This document shows positions 1 through 7,732 of a DNA stretch of 64,000 nt, piece by piece. The stretch is from Limimaricola sp964022235 (GTDB lineage Bacteria > Pseudomonadota > Alphaproteobacteria > Rhodobacterales > Rhodobacteraceae). The notes under the pieces are model-generated. The model did no database searches. It was given only the letters and a program-made list of their open reading frames with translations, and had not been told where the DNA came from. The position numbers and the translations under genes are program-made. The stretch's first letter is position 1, and every line of letters starts with the position of its first letter. The DNA is taken from positions 82,716 through 146,715 of the forward strand of contig NZ_CAXHZL010000012.1 of the NCBI RefSeq assembly GCF_964022235.1, read 5' to 3'.

Positions 1-780
1 GACATCAAGCAGCTTCACGGCCAAAGCAGTCAATTCCACCACGGGCAGCCCGCAATGCCCGTTTCCCATCGCTTCACTGAGCGCGTAGGAGATCCCGGCA
101 CGCACGCGGATCATGGCAGTCTTCTCGATGCCCAGCTTCTCTGCGATCAGGTCCGCCGTACGGAAACCGATACCGCGGATGTCCCGCGCGAGGCGGTAAG
201 GGTTCTCGCTCATCACCTGCACGGCGTCGGTGCCATAGGTCTTGAAGATGCGAACCGCACGGGCCGTCCCGACCCCGTGCTGATGAAGGAAGACCATGAT
301 CTCACGGATCACCTTCTGGTCAGCCCAGGCGGAAGTGATCTTGTCGGCGCGCTTCGGGCCGATCCCTGCGACTTCGCGCAGCCGCTCCGGCGCGGCTTCG
401 ATGATATCGAACACGTCCTTGCCGAAATGCTTGACCATGCGTTTGGCGTAGACCGGCCCGATCCCGCGAACCATTCCGGAGCCGAGGTACTTCTCTATGC
501 CTTCCAGGGACGACGGTGCCGACGTTTTCAGGAACCGCGCGCGAAACTGCAGGCCATGCGTCCGATCGTTGACCCATTCGCCGGAGGCCGTCACCCACTC
601 ACCGGCCGAGATCGTGGCGGCGTGCCCGATGGTGGTGACCAGGTCGCGGTGTCCTCGCGCCTTCAGCCGCAACACGCAAAAGCCGCTCTCGGCGCTGTGA
701 AATGTCACTCGCTCGACCAGACCGGCGAGCACTTCGCTGGTGGCCGGATCCTCCCTCTCCGAGTCTCGGGTGCGCTTCAT
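1..780 (-). CDS. recD2: RecD2-type SF1B DNA helicase, N-terminal part (runs off window)
   Basis: The frame is open from the ATG at 780 down to base 1, giving the first 260 residues of a protein that continues outside the window. I read an N-terminal OB-like stretch (SEVLAGLVERVTFHSAESGF), then helix-hairpin-helix repeats including LREVAGIGPKRADKI. This is the usual order in the RecD2/TraA-like 5'-3' helicases, which are about 720 residues long. The Walker motifs lie beyond the edge and are not visible, so activity cannot be judged. It is an accessory DNA repair or processing helicase by family knowledge. The family is clear; the name recD2 is an assignment by architecture. Confidence 0.85.
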   Translation of the reverse strand, partial: MKRTRDSEREDPATSEVLAGLVERVTFHSAESGFCVLRLKARGHRDLVTTIGHAATISAGEWVTASGEWVNDRTHGLQFRARFLKTSAPSSLEGIEKYLGSGMVRGIGPVYAKRMVKHFGKDVFDIIEAAPERLREVAGIGPKRADKITSAWADQKVIREIMVFLHQHGVGTARAVRIFKTYGTDAVQVMSENPYRLARDIRGIGFRTADLIAEKLGIEKTAMIRVRAGISYALSEAMGNGHCGLPVVELTALAVKLLDV

Positions 781-1068
781 GCTAAAGACCAGCCTCTGCG
801 CGGCCAAAAAGCTTCAACATGGTCGGTGACGGCATTCTCCCGCATTCCGCCACGACATCGCGCCAGTTTCGGCTTCTGAGCAAAGCCAGCGCTCCCCTTT
901 GCTCTCATCTATCCCGATCCTAGCGTACCAGCCTGTGCCGGAAAGGTAACAGATCTTCCCGCCGTCCAAGTTGACAATCCCCTTCGCGAGACAGCCGCCC
1001 GCGTAGCTCTGCCGTGCGTCGACCCCCTCAGGCGCTCGCCGTTTTTCCACTCCGACAGGAGCTCGCAG
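781..1068. other. Non-coding stretch between recD2 and IS debris
   Basis: No convincing gene on either strand. It should contain the recD2 promoter (minus strand), but I do not see a clear -35/-10 pair. A TTGACA hexamer at 971-976 points the other way. Confidence 0.4.
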
Positions 1069-1260
1069 TGGCGCAGCCTCGAAGCGGTGGAGTACGCGAC
1101 CCTCAAGTGGGTGGACTGGTTCAACAACCGCCACCTGCTCGAGCCCATAGGCAGCATCCCTCCAGCGGAAGCGGAGGCGAACTACTACGCGGCTCTGGAA
1201 ACATCGAGTATGGCCGCGTAGCTAAAACCAATCAGCCTCCGGAAAACCCGGCGCGGTTCA
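1069..1260 (+). mobile_element. IS3-family remnant: transposase OrfB C-terminus and right end
   Basis: Reading from about 1069 the frame gives WRSLEAVEYATLKWVDWF, then NNRHLLEPIGSIPPAEAE and a stop at 1219-1221. This is the classic C-terminus of the IS3-family OrfB integrase (after the DDE glutamate). It is followed by CTCCGGAAAACCCGG...GGTTCA up to 1260, which resembles the right inverted repeat of IS3 members that begin TGAACCG. The left end, OrfA and most of OrfB are missing. The IS21 istA fragment begins exactly after base 1260, so this IS3 copy had inserted into istA before a deletion removed the left parts of both. Confidence 0.8.
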
Positions 1261-2172
1261 GTGGTGCCCGACAACCTGAAGTCGGCGGTGTTCAAGGCGG
1301 ACCGCTTTGATCCGGGCCTGAACCTTACCTATGCCGAGATGGCCAGTCATTACGGCACCGCCATCTTGCCGGCGCGCCCTTACAAGCCGTGCGACAAGTC
1401 CAAGGTGGAGGTGGCCGTGCAGGTCGCGCAGCGCTGGGTTCTGGCACGGCTGCGCAACCGGCGCTTCTTCTCCCTGGCCGATCTGAACGCTGCGATCCGC
1501 CGGCTGGTGGACGAGTTGAACATGCGCGTCATGCGCGGCTATGGCGCCAGCCGTGCCGATCTCTTCGCCACCATCGATCGGCCGAATTTACAGTGCCTGC
1601 CGCCGGAGCCCTATATGTTCGCCCGCTGGAAACGGGCCCGTGTCGCGCCCGACTATCATGTCGAAGTCGACAGCTCTTGGTATTCGGTGCCGTTCGGCCT
1701 GATCCGACAGGAGGTCGATGTCCGCGTCTGCGGTGCCGTCGTGGAGATCTTCCATAGGGGGCAACGGGTTGCCAGCCATCCCCGCTGTCCCAGTCGGCGC
1801 AGCCATGTGACAGTGCCAGAGCACATGCCATCGGCCCATCGTCACTATGCAGAGTGGACACCGGCTCGCGTGCTGGCACAGGCCGCGAAGCTCGGCCCGT
1901 CGGTGGCGGCATTCTGCGAGGCCGTGATGTCCGACCGCCCCCACCCTGAGCAGGGCTTTCGGAGCTGCCTCGGCGTTCTCGCGCTGGCCAAGAGCTACGA
2001 GCCTGCCCGTCTCGATGCCGCCTGTCGGCGCGGATTGTCGATCCGGGCCCGCTCCGTCGTCTCGATCAGATCGATCCTGAAGAACGGGCTCGACCGCGCC
2101 TTCCTCGAGGACGAACCCGAGCCGTTTCCCCTCCACCACCCCAACATTCGCGGGCGGGGCTATTACCATTGA
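1261..2172 (+). pseudogene. istA: IS21-family IstA transposase, 5'-truncated
   Basis: This is the C-terminal ~303 residues of the IS21 transposase IstA. YKPCDKSKVEVAVQVAQRW follows the DDE integrase core, and the C-terminal part (SWYSVPFGLIRQEVDVRV...) is typical. The N-terminal helix-turn-helix and the first catalytic aspartates are missing because the gene is cut by the IS3 right end at 1260/1261. A GTG at 1261 is fortuitous. The stop overlaps the start of istB by 4 bases, the normal IS21 arrangement. It is inactive as it stands. Confidence 0.85.
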
Positions 2173-2903
2173 AAGGAGATCCCATCTTGCTGATCCACCC
2201 CACCTCCGAGCGCCTGATCGCCCTCGGCTTCACGGGCATGGCGAAGGCGCTGGACGAGCAGCGTCAGATCCCGGCCACCTTCGACAGTCTCGGCTTTGAA
2301 GAGCGCTTGGGTCTTCTGGTCGACCGGGAAGCTGCCGAACGCGATGCCAAGCGTCTGACCGCCCGGCTCAAGTTCGCAGCGCTCCGCCAGGCTGCCTGCG
2401 TGGAAGACCTCGATCTGCGCACCCCGCGCGGCATCGACCGCACCATGATGGCTCATCTGGTCGACGGCGGGTGGATAGGCCGCCACGAGAACCTGCTCAT
2501 CACCGGCCCGACCGGGTTGGGAAAAAGTTGGATCGCCTGCGCCTTGGGGCAGAAGGCCTGCCGTGACAGCCGCGCTGTCGTCTACCACCGGGTAGCGCGT
2601 CTCTTCGAGGCGCTTGCCATCGCCCGGGGCGACGGCCGGCACGCCCGCATGCTCAAAGCGCTGGCGAGGACCGACCTGCTCATCCTCGATGATTGGGGCC
2701 TTGCCGTTCTGAGCTCATCCGAGCGACGCGACTTGCTTGAGATCCTCGAGGACCGACATGGCCGAGGCTCTACCATCGTCACCAGTCAGCTCCCGGTCGA
2801 GCATTGGCACGAGGCCATCGGGGACCCGACCTTGGCCGACGCCATCCTGGACCGGCTCGTCCACAACGCCCATCGGTTGCCCCTCGTTGGGGAAAGCATG
2901 TGA
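2169..2903 (+). CDS. istB: IS21-family helper ATPase IstB (C-terminal tail cut by a stop codon)
   Basis: IstB is the DnaA-like AAA+ ATPase that loads IstA on target DNA. The Walker A is GPTGLGKS (residues ~112-119) and the Walker B LLILDDWG (~170-177); TSQLP and the C-terminal RLVHNAHR are conserved. The frame ends with TGA at 2901-2903 right after GESM. Reading through the TGA gives KRAARLKPLDPTLHA and a stop near 2951, matching the usual basic tail (GES-M-R-K...), so I infer a nonsense change of an arginine codon removing ~16 residues. With its partner IstA truncated, the element is probably immobile. Confidence 0.85.
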   Translation: MKGDPILLIHPTSERLIALGFTGMAKALDEQRQIPATFDSLGFEERLGLLVDREAAERDAKRLTARLKFAALRQAACVEDLDLRTPRGIDRTMMAHLVDGGWIGRHENLLITGPTGLGKSWIACALGQKACRDSRAVVYHRVARLFEALAIARGDGRHARMLKALARTDLLILDDWGLAVLSSSERRDLLEILEDRHGRGSTIVTSQLPVEHWHEAIGDPTLADAILDRLVHNAHRLPLVGESM

Positions 2904-2989
2904 AAGCGCGCGGCCAGGCTCAAACCGCTTGACCCAACCCTTCATGCCTGACTCCATGCAACCGTCGGCCAGACTGCCCGAGGCGTGGA

Positions 2990-3136
2990 ATGGCTGCCCA
3001 TCTTCCGTGGAATACGCACGATGCGGTAAGCGTTGTGGACGATGCGGTCGAGGATGGCGTCCGCGAAGGTCGGCTCGCCAACCACGTCATGCCAGGTGGA
3101 GACGGGCATCTGGCTCGTGATCATGGTGGAAATCAC
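2990..3136 (-). pseudogene. Second IS21 IstB fragment
   Basis: On the minus strand the residues TSQMPVSTWHDVVGEPTF and ADAILDRIVHNAYRI match the C-terminal part of IstB. They resemble, but are not identical to, the same region of the plus-strand copy at about 2785-2880 (TSQLPVEHWHEAIGDPTL). The homology starts about 4 bp from the end of the deoR gene and is lost around position 3010. It is a remnant of a different IS21 element in the opposite orientation. Confidence 0.75.
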
Positions 3137-3139
3137 ATT

Positions 3140-3991
3140 TCAGGACGGCATATCCGGATTATCATCCTCCGCGCCATCCATCTGTGCGCTGTCGATGATT
3201 CTGAAGCAGGGCTTGTGCGGCGGAAACTTAGCGCGGTCCTCTTCAAGCAGACCTGCGTCTGTAATGATGAGGTCGATAGAGTTGATAGGCACCGTGCGGT
3301 GCAGGGCGCAAGACATGAACCGGCTGCTGTCCGCGATGAGCACGACCTCTCCTGCGGCGGCGGCCATCGCCCGCTTCATGTGCCCCAGCTCCAAATTTGT
3401 TTCCGAAGTGCCATTTTCGTCGATTGCGGTGGCCGACGTGAAGAAGATATCGCAGTGGATATTCTTCAGGAAACCCAGCCCGGGTTCCCCCAATAAGCTG
3501 AAAGAGCCGACACGACATGCGCCTCCTGGCACGATCAGGATGATGTTGTCGCGGTAGGTCAGTTGCTTGGCCACGTAGAGATCGTTGGTGATCACGGTCA
3601 GTGGAAAGTCGATCTTTGCGATCTCGTCGGCCAGCCGATGACAAATGACGGCGCCGGTATCGATTAAGAGGGACTGGCCTGGCTCGATGAGCGTGAGCGC
3701 CTCGCGCACGATAGCCAGTTTTTCCTCGACCGCAGTTCGCCGCGACAAATCGGTGGACGGCTCGTAGCTCGAGCGCGATCGGATTGCCACTGCGCCTCCA
3801 TGGGTGCGCCGCACGAGACCCTCGCCTGCCAGAACGTCTAGGTCGCGGCGAATGGTCGATACTGAAATGCCCAGCATCCGAGCAAGATCCTGACCGGAAC
3901 CCGCTTGGTTATGCTTGAACCAGTCGATGAGATGTTGCCGACGTTCTGCCGGCAGCATCTCTTCATTCAATGTGTCCTCTGACTTGCGCAA
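3140..3991 (-). CDS. DeoR-family transcriptional regulator
   Basis: The 283-residue protein has an N-terminal DeoR winged helix (RRQHLIDWF...GISVSTIRRDLDVLAGEGLVRRTHGG, ~residues 17-67) and the C-terminal sugar-phosphate-sensing DeoRC domain (IDTGAVICHRLADEI, PGGACRVGSFSLLGE). I chose a TTG start at 3991 because a full AGGAGG lies 5 bases upstream. It sits 58 bp downstream of dctM on the same strand, so it is likely the last gene of the dctPQM operon. It probably represses that operon and/or the divergent hyuA operon in response to a phosphorylated or acidic sugar-like ligand; the ligand is unknown. Its 3' end abuts IS debris but appears complete. Confidence 0.88.
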   Translation of the reverse strand: MRKSEDTLNEEMLPAERRQHLIDWFKHNQAGSGQDLARMLGISVSTIRRDLDVLAGEGLVRRTHGGAVAIRSRSSYEPSTDLSRRTAVEEKLAIVREALTLIEPGQSLLIDTGAVICHRLADEIAKIDFPLTVITNDLYVAKQLTYRDNIILIVPGGACRVGSFSLLGEPGLGFLKNIHCDIFFTSATAIDENGTSETNLELGHMKRAMAAAAGEVVLIADSSRFMSCALHRTVPINSIDLIITDAGLLEEDRAKFPPHKPCFRIIDSAQMDGAEDDNPDMPS

Positions 3992-4049
3992 GGGGACCTC
4001 CTAATCTGGCATTTGGCCGGTTTGACGTGACTATCGGTATCTAAGTGCG

Positions 4050-5354
4050 TCAAAGCAGGCTAGGTAACCACAGCACGATCTGCGGGAAAACGGCGAGAAT
4101 GACCGTTCCGAGACACAGCAGCAGGAAGAAGGGCATCGTTGCGCGCACGGTTTCGCCAAGCGATCGCTGCGTGAGGCCCTGCAGCACAAAGAGATTAAGT
4201 CCCACCGGGGGTGTCAGGGCACTCATCTCGATCATGATGACGAGGTAGATACCAAACCACAGCGGGTCGAAACCGGCCTGCACGATGAGTGGAACCGCGA
4301 TCGGCACCGTCATCACAGTCATCGAGGTGCCATCGAGGAACATGCCCAGCACGATGTAGAGGCCGGCGAGGATCAGCAGGACGCCATGTGGCGACAGGTC
4401 GAGCGACGAGATGGCTTCCGTGATCTGATTGGGCAACTGCAGGAAAGCGATTGCTGCCGACAGGAAAGAGGATGCGGCAATCAGCATGAGGATCATGGCC
4501 GAGACGCGGATGGTCGCTGCCAGGCTGTCACGCATGAGTTTGAGCGTGAACTGACCGGTGACGATGGTGATCGCGATGGCCCCGAACACACCGACCGCGG
4601 CGGCCTCGGACGGCGTGGCGATGCCCGAGTAGATCGAACCGAGCACGACAAACATGAGCAGCATGATCGGCAGCAGTTCGACAAAGCCGCGTGCAATGGC
4701 GCGGGCGTCCACCGTACCTTCGTGGCGCGGGGCACGTTCGGGGTGCAGCAGGGAGACAAGCGCTATATAGCCTGCATAGAGTCCTGCCATCATCAGGCCG
4801 GGAAGCAATCCGCCTGCAAAGAGCTTGGCAATAGAGACTTCGGCCAGGACCCCGTAGACGATCATGGCAATCGAGGGTGGGATCAGCAGCCCGAAGGAGC
4901 CGGCGCCGGCCAGTGATCCTGCGGCGAGGCGCAGGTCGTAGCCGCGCGCCTGCAGTTCGGGGATGGTGATCTTGCCCACCGTCGCCGTGGTGGCGGTGGA
5001 CGAGCCGGAGATCGCGGCGAAGACCGTGCAGCCGAAGACGTTGGTGTGCAGCAGCCCGCCCGGGATGCGCGCCACCATGGGTGTGAGGCCGCGGAATAGC
5101 CGCTGCGAGATGTCGGTGCGGAAGATGATGTCCCCCATCCACATGAAGATTGGGATGGCGGCAAGCTCCCACGAGATGGCGGAGGAGGAGATCACCTTGG
5201 TGGCGATGGTCCCGATGCGGGCGGCGCTAAAGTCGAGGACAAAATACATTGCCGAGGCCCCGACCAGCATCAGACCGGAGAATATCCACGCGCCCGAGCC
5301 GAGGAAGAGAACGAGCAGCAGAAGGACGACCGTGGCGGAAAACGTGATGGGCAT
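4050..5354 (-). CDS. dctM: TRAP transporter large permease (DctM family)
   Basis: The 434-residue hydrophobic protein has about 12 predicted membrane segments. It has the usual DctM signatures: FGCTVFAAISGSSTATTATVGKITIPEL near residue 110-135 and GSFGLLIPPSIAMIVYG near 150-170. It is the ion-coupled translocation subunit of a tripartite ATP-independent periplasmic importer. It follows dctQ by 13 bp and precedes deoR on the same strand. Full length for the family (about 425-440). The substrate cannot be read from this subunit. Confidence 0.92.
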   Translation of the reverse strand: MPITFSATVVLLLLVLFLGSGAWIFSGLMLVGASAMYFVLDFSAARIGTIATKVISSSAISWELAAIPIFMWMGDIIFRTDISQRLFRGLTPMVARIPGGLLHTNVFGCTVFAAISGSSTATTATVGKITIPELQARGYDLRLAAGSLAGAGSFGLLIPPSIAMIVYGVLAEVSIAKLFAGGLLPGLMMAGLYAGYIALVSLLHPERAPRHEGTVDARAIARGFVELLPIMLLMFVVLGSIYSGIATPSEAAAVGVFGAIAITIVTGQFTLKLMRDSLAATIRVSAMILMLIAASSFLSAAIAFLQLPNQITEAISSLDLSPHGVLLILAGLYIVLGMFLDGTSMTVMTVPIAVPLIVQAGFDPLWFGIYLVIMIEMSALTPPVGLNLFVLQGLTQRSLGETVRATMPFFLLLCLGTVILAVFPQIVLWLPSLL

Positions 5355-5367
5355 GGAAATCTTCCGA

Positions 5368-5964
5368 TCAGAGGGTCAGGGCGCGTTCTTCGGCGTGACC
5401 GACCACGACGAGCCGGAGCGCCCGTACGAGCATTTGCAGGAGCAGCAGGGCGAGACCCAGGAAAAAGAAGCTCTCGGGGATCCAGAGCGGGATCGGAATC
5501 AGGTGTTCGCTGACCGAGCCGCGCTCGAAAAGCTTCGCCACTGTCTTCCACTGGTGCATGGCGAGAAAACCCATGATGGCGGCGGAGGAGCCGAGGGCGA
5601 AGGCTTCGACGATCCAGCGCACCGGACCGGAGAGTGTGTCGGTGAGGGCTGTTACACGGATCATTGCACCTTCCTCTAGCGCCCAGGGCGCAGCGAGGAA
5701 GGTGATCGCGGCAACGCCGAAGCCCACCAGAACATCGGCCATATAGGTCGAGGTTGAGAACATTCGCATGCAGATCTCGAGCAGGATGAGCAGGGTCATC
5801 GCGACCAGAAGGATCGCCGAGATGACAGCTGCGGTCCGGTTGAGGATCGTCGACAGCCGCGCGATGGAGGCAAGCCAAACCGGATCGTCGTTGCGGTCGG
5901 GGTGGTGGTGCTCTTCAATCTCGGGGAGTTCAGCCTTCGCTACGGGACTCACTGCACGCTCCAT
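5368..5964 (-). CDS. dctQ: TRAP transporter small permease (DctQ family)
   Basis: The 198-residue protein has an acidic/His-rich N-terminal tail (EIEEHHHPDRNDD) and then four hydrophobic segments, as in DctQ subunits. The segment ICMRMFSTSTYMADVLVGF carries the conserved R-x(n)-W/Y-like loop of the family. It is membrane-bound and partners DctM. It lies between dctP (57 bp upstream) and dctM (13 bp downstream), which confirms the order P-Q-M. The N-terminal extension is longer than in many DctQ proteins. Confidence 0.88.
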   Translation of the reverse strand: MERAVSPVAKAELPEIEEHHHPDRNDDPVWLASIARLSTILNRTAAVISAILLVAMTLLILLEICMRMFSTSTYMADVLVGFGVAAITFLAAPWALEEGAMIRVTALTDTLSGPVRWIVEAFALGSSAAIMGFLAMHQWKTVAKLFERGSVSEHLIPIPLWIPESFFFLGLALLLLQMLVRALRLVVVGHAEERALTL

Positions 5965-6021
5965 GGTTTGTCATTACTGGGGCTCCGCGCCCCGCTGGGC
6001 CGGGTGCGGAGGAGAGGAGGA

Positions 6022-7038
6022 TCAGCCCTGCTGGGACTTAAGTTCCTCGAAGCGGGCGAGGATGCGTTCGCCGCGCTCGCCAGTCTCGGCCAGCCAGTTC
6101 TCGCGCACCTGAACACCGGCCTCTTTAAGGAAGTCGAAGACCTCCTGCGGCACGTCTGCGCTGCGGGTGATGTTCATGCCGTTCTCGGCCATCTTGGTGT
6201 AGGCCGTGTCGATCGAGGCGCGGATGATGTCCCAGTTGTAGGCGTCGCAGGCTTCGATGGTTTCGAGCATGGCGGTCTGAACGTCCTCGGGCAGGGCGTC
6301 GAACTCGTCCTTGTTCACGTGGCACATGAACAGGCCCATGGCGTAGCTGAGTTCGGTGAAGTCGCTCAGGTAGTCCCAGATCGACAGCTGGACCGCGCCA
6401 TCCGCGGAGGTGAGCACCGCATCGAGACCGCCGGTCGACAGCTGCGGGATCAGGTCGGACCAGGCCACTTGCAGCGGAGCCGCGCCCGCGTTCTTGAGGG
6501 TCTGGGTCCCGTTGACGTCATAGGTGCGCACGCGCAGGCCCTTAAGGGCGTCTTCCGAGGTGATCGGCATCTTGGCGTGGATTCCCGAGGGCGCATTCGG
6601 CATGGCCCAGAGCAGCACCATGTTGTTCTCTTCGAAGACCTTCGCGTATTCCTCGCGGGCGGCCTGCCACAGCAAGTAGGCCTCGCCGAGGTCCGAGGCA
6701 ATGAAAGGCAGCGAGGACAGGTTGAACAGGGGGTCGATGCCGCCGAGTTGCGTCATCAGGGTGACCGCCGCCTGCACCCCGCCATCCTGAACGGCATCGA
6801 AGTGGTCGATCGACTTGTAGCCGAGGGCGCCGCCGCCTTGGTAGTTGATAGTAAGCTTGTCGCCGACCTTCTTGCTGACTTCCTCCACAAAGAAATTGCA
6901 CGCCTGACCAGAGAGGGACGTGGCGCCGTACTCATCGGACATGTCCCAGCGGGCATTGGCGAAGGCGGGGCCAGTGAACGCGACGAGCGCGCCGGTAGCG
7001 GTGGCGGTGCGCATGAACGCGCGACGAGTGAATGTCAT
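6022..7038 (-). CDS. dctP: TRAP transporter periplasmic solute-binding protein (DctP family)
   Basis: The 338-residue protein starts MTFTRRAFMRTATATGA, a twin-arginine-like signal peptide with cleavage after the AFA-NA region. The start at 7038 is supported by a GGGAGC ribosome site; a longer frame exists upstream without one. The family arginine that binds carboxylate ligands is visible in ALKGLRVRTYDVNG (~residue 160). It captures an organic acid or amide substrate for DctQM. It is the first gene of the minus-strand operon and is divergent from hyuA, suggesting the hydantoinase-like substrate is what is imported. This link is inference. Confidence 0.9.
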   Translation of the reverse strand: MTFTRRAFMRTATATGALVAFTGPAFANARWDMSDEYGATSLSGQACNFFVEEVSKKVGDKLTINYQGGGALGYKSIDHFDAVQDGGVQAAVTLMTQLGGIDPLFNLSSLPFIASDLGEAYLLWQAAREEYAKVFEENNMVLLWAMPNAPSGIHAKMPITSEDALKGLRVRTYDVNGTQTLKNAGAAPLQVAWSDLIPQLSTGGLDAVLTSADGAVQLSIWDYLSDFTELSYAMGLFMCHVNKDEFDALPEDVQTAMLETIEACDAYNWDIIRASIDTAYTKMAENGMNITRSADVPQEVFDFLKEAGVQVRENWLAETGERGERILARFEELKSQQG

Positions 7039-7732
7039 GGTAAAGCTCCCTGCGATTGCTATCGTTTCGGGCGGATACGTGCGCCGCACCGATCATTGAG
7101 GCGTGCACAATGATGCGTGCATGCAGGCACATCCAAGGCCATGTCGTCAAGAAACTTTCACGTTCGCGCATTCTGTTGTGATATCGGCGCGCGATTATGA
7201 CGTATTTGGGTGATCTTGCACAGGTAGAGCGCCGAAACTACCGACTCTGACCCGAAGTGAGAGAATTTCGTTCACATTCATCCATAAATGAGCAATGTTA
7301 CGACTGTAACGGGAATTTTTCCCGAATCTCCTAAACCACACAGGACAAAGGCAGCAGTACATGCCGTCGATGATCGAAAATCCTCTGCAGGGCTCTAGCC
7401 ATAGCCCTGCAGAGACCGCACTCAGCACCCGGCTTTGCCCGGGTGGAATCGGGGCGCTACGGGCCCGAGGGGCCGGTCGCGCCACGGAATGTGCGGCGTT
7501 GAGATTGGCTGTCTTTACCCTGTTATGAAGAATTGTGATCGTATCTTGTTGCAAACTTCGCAAACCGATCAACTCGGGCGCGGTCGGGGACACGCCGGCC
7601 TCCTGCATGAACCTGCGGCGAAGGTCCGTCCCGCGACGGCAGTAACCGGCGTCCTCGCGTGTCGCTCCGCGGCGCGACATATTCCAGAAATCGGCCGCAC
7701 GCGCGGCCTGACCCAAAGGTAGGAAGGCAGAA
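7039..7732. promoter_or_regulatory. Divergent control region between dctP and hyuA
   Basis: A 694-bp gap between divergent operons with no credible gene. It must hold both promoters and the likely DeoR operator. It contains a 12-bp perfect hairpin at 7383-7414 (annotated separately) and AT-richer DNA around 7140-7345. Specific -35/-10 boxes could not be assigned with confidence. Confidence 0.5.
7383..7414. repeat. 12-bp perfect inverted repeat (operator or terminator candidate)
   Basis: CTCTGCAGGGCT at 7383-7394 and its exact complement at 7403-7414 are separated by 8 bases. No strong T-run follows on the plus strand and only GATTTTCG follows on the minus strand, so an operator or a structured leader is as likely as a terminator. 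It lies near the middle of the dctP-hyuA gap. Confidence 0.6.

Noticed and set aside
961..978. A fifth copy of the 12-mer motif (complement) near 967
   Set aside because: Only 10 of 12 positions match; not counted with the four exact copies.
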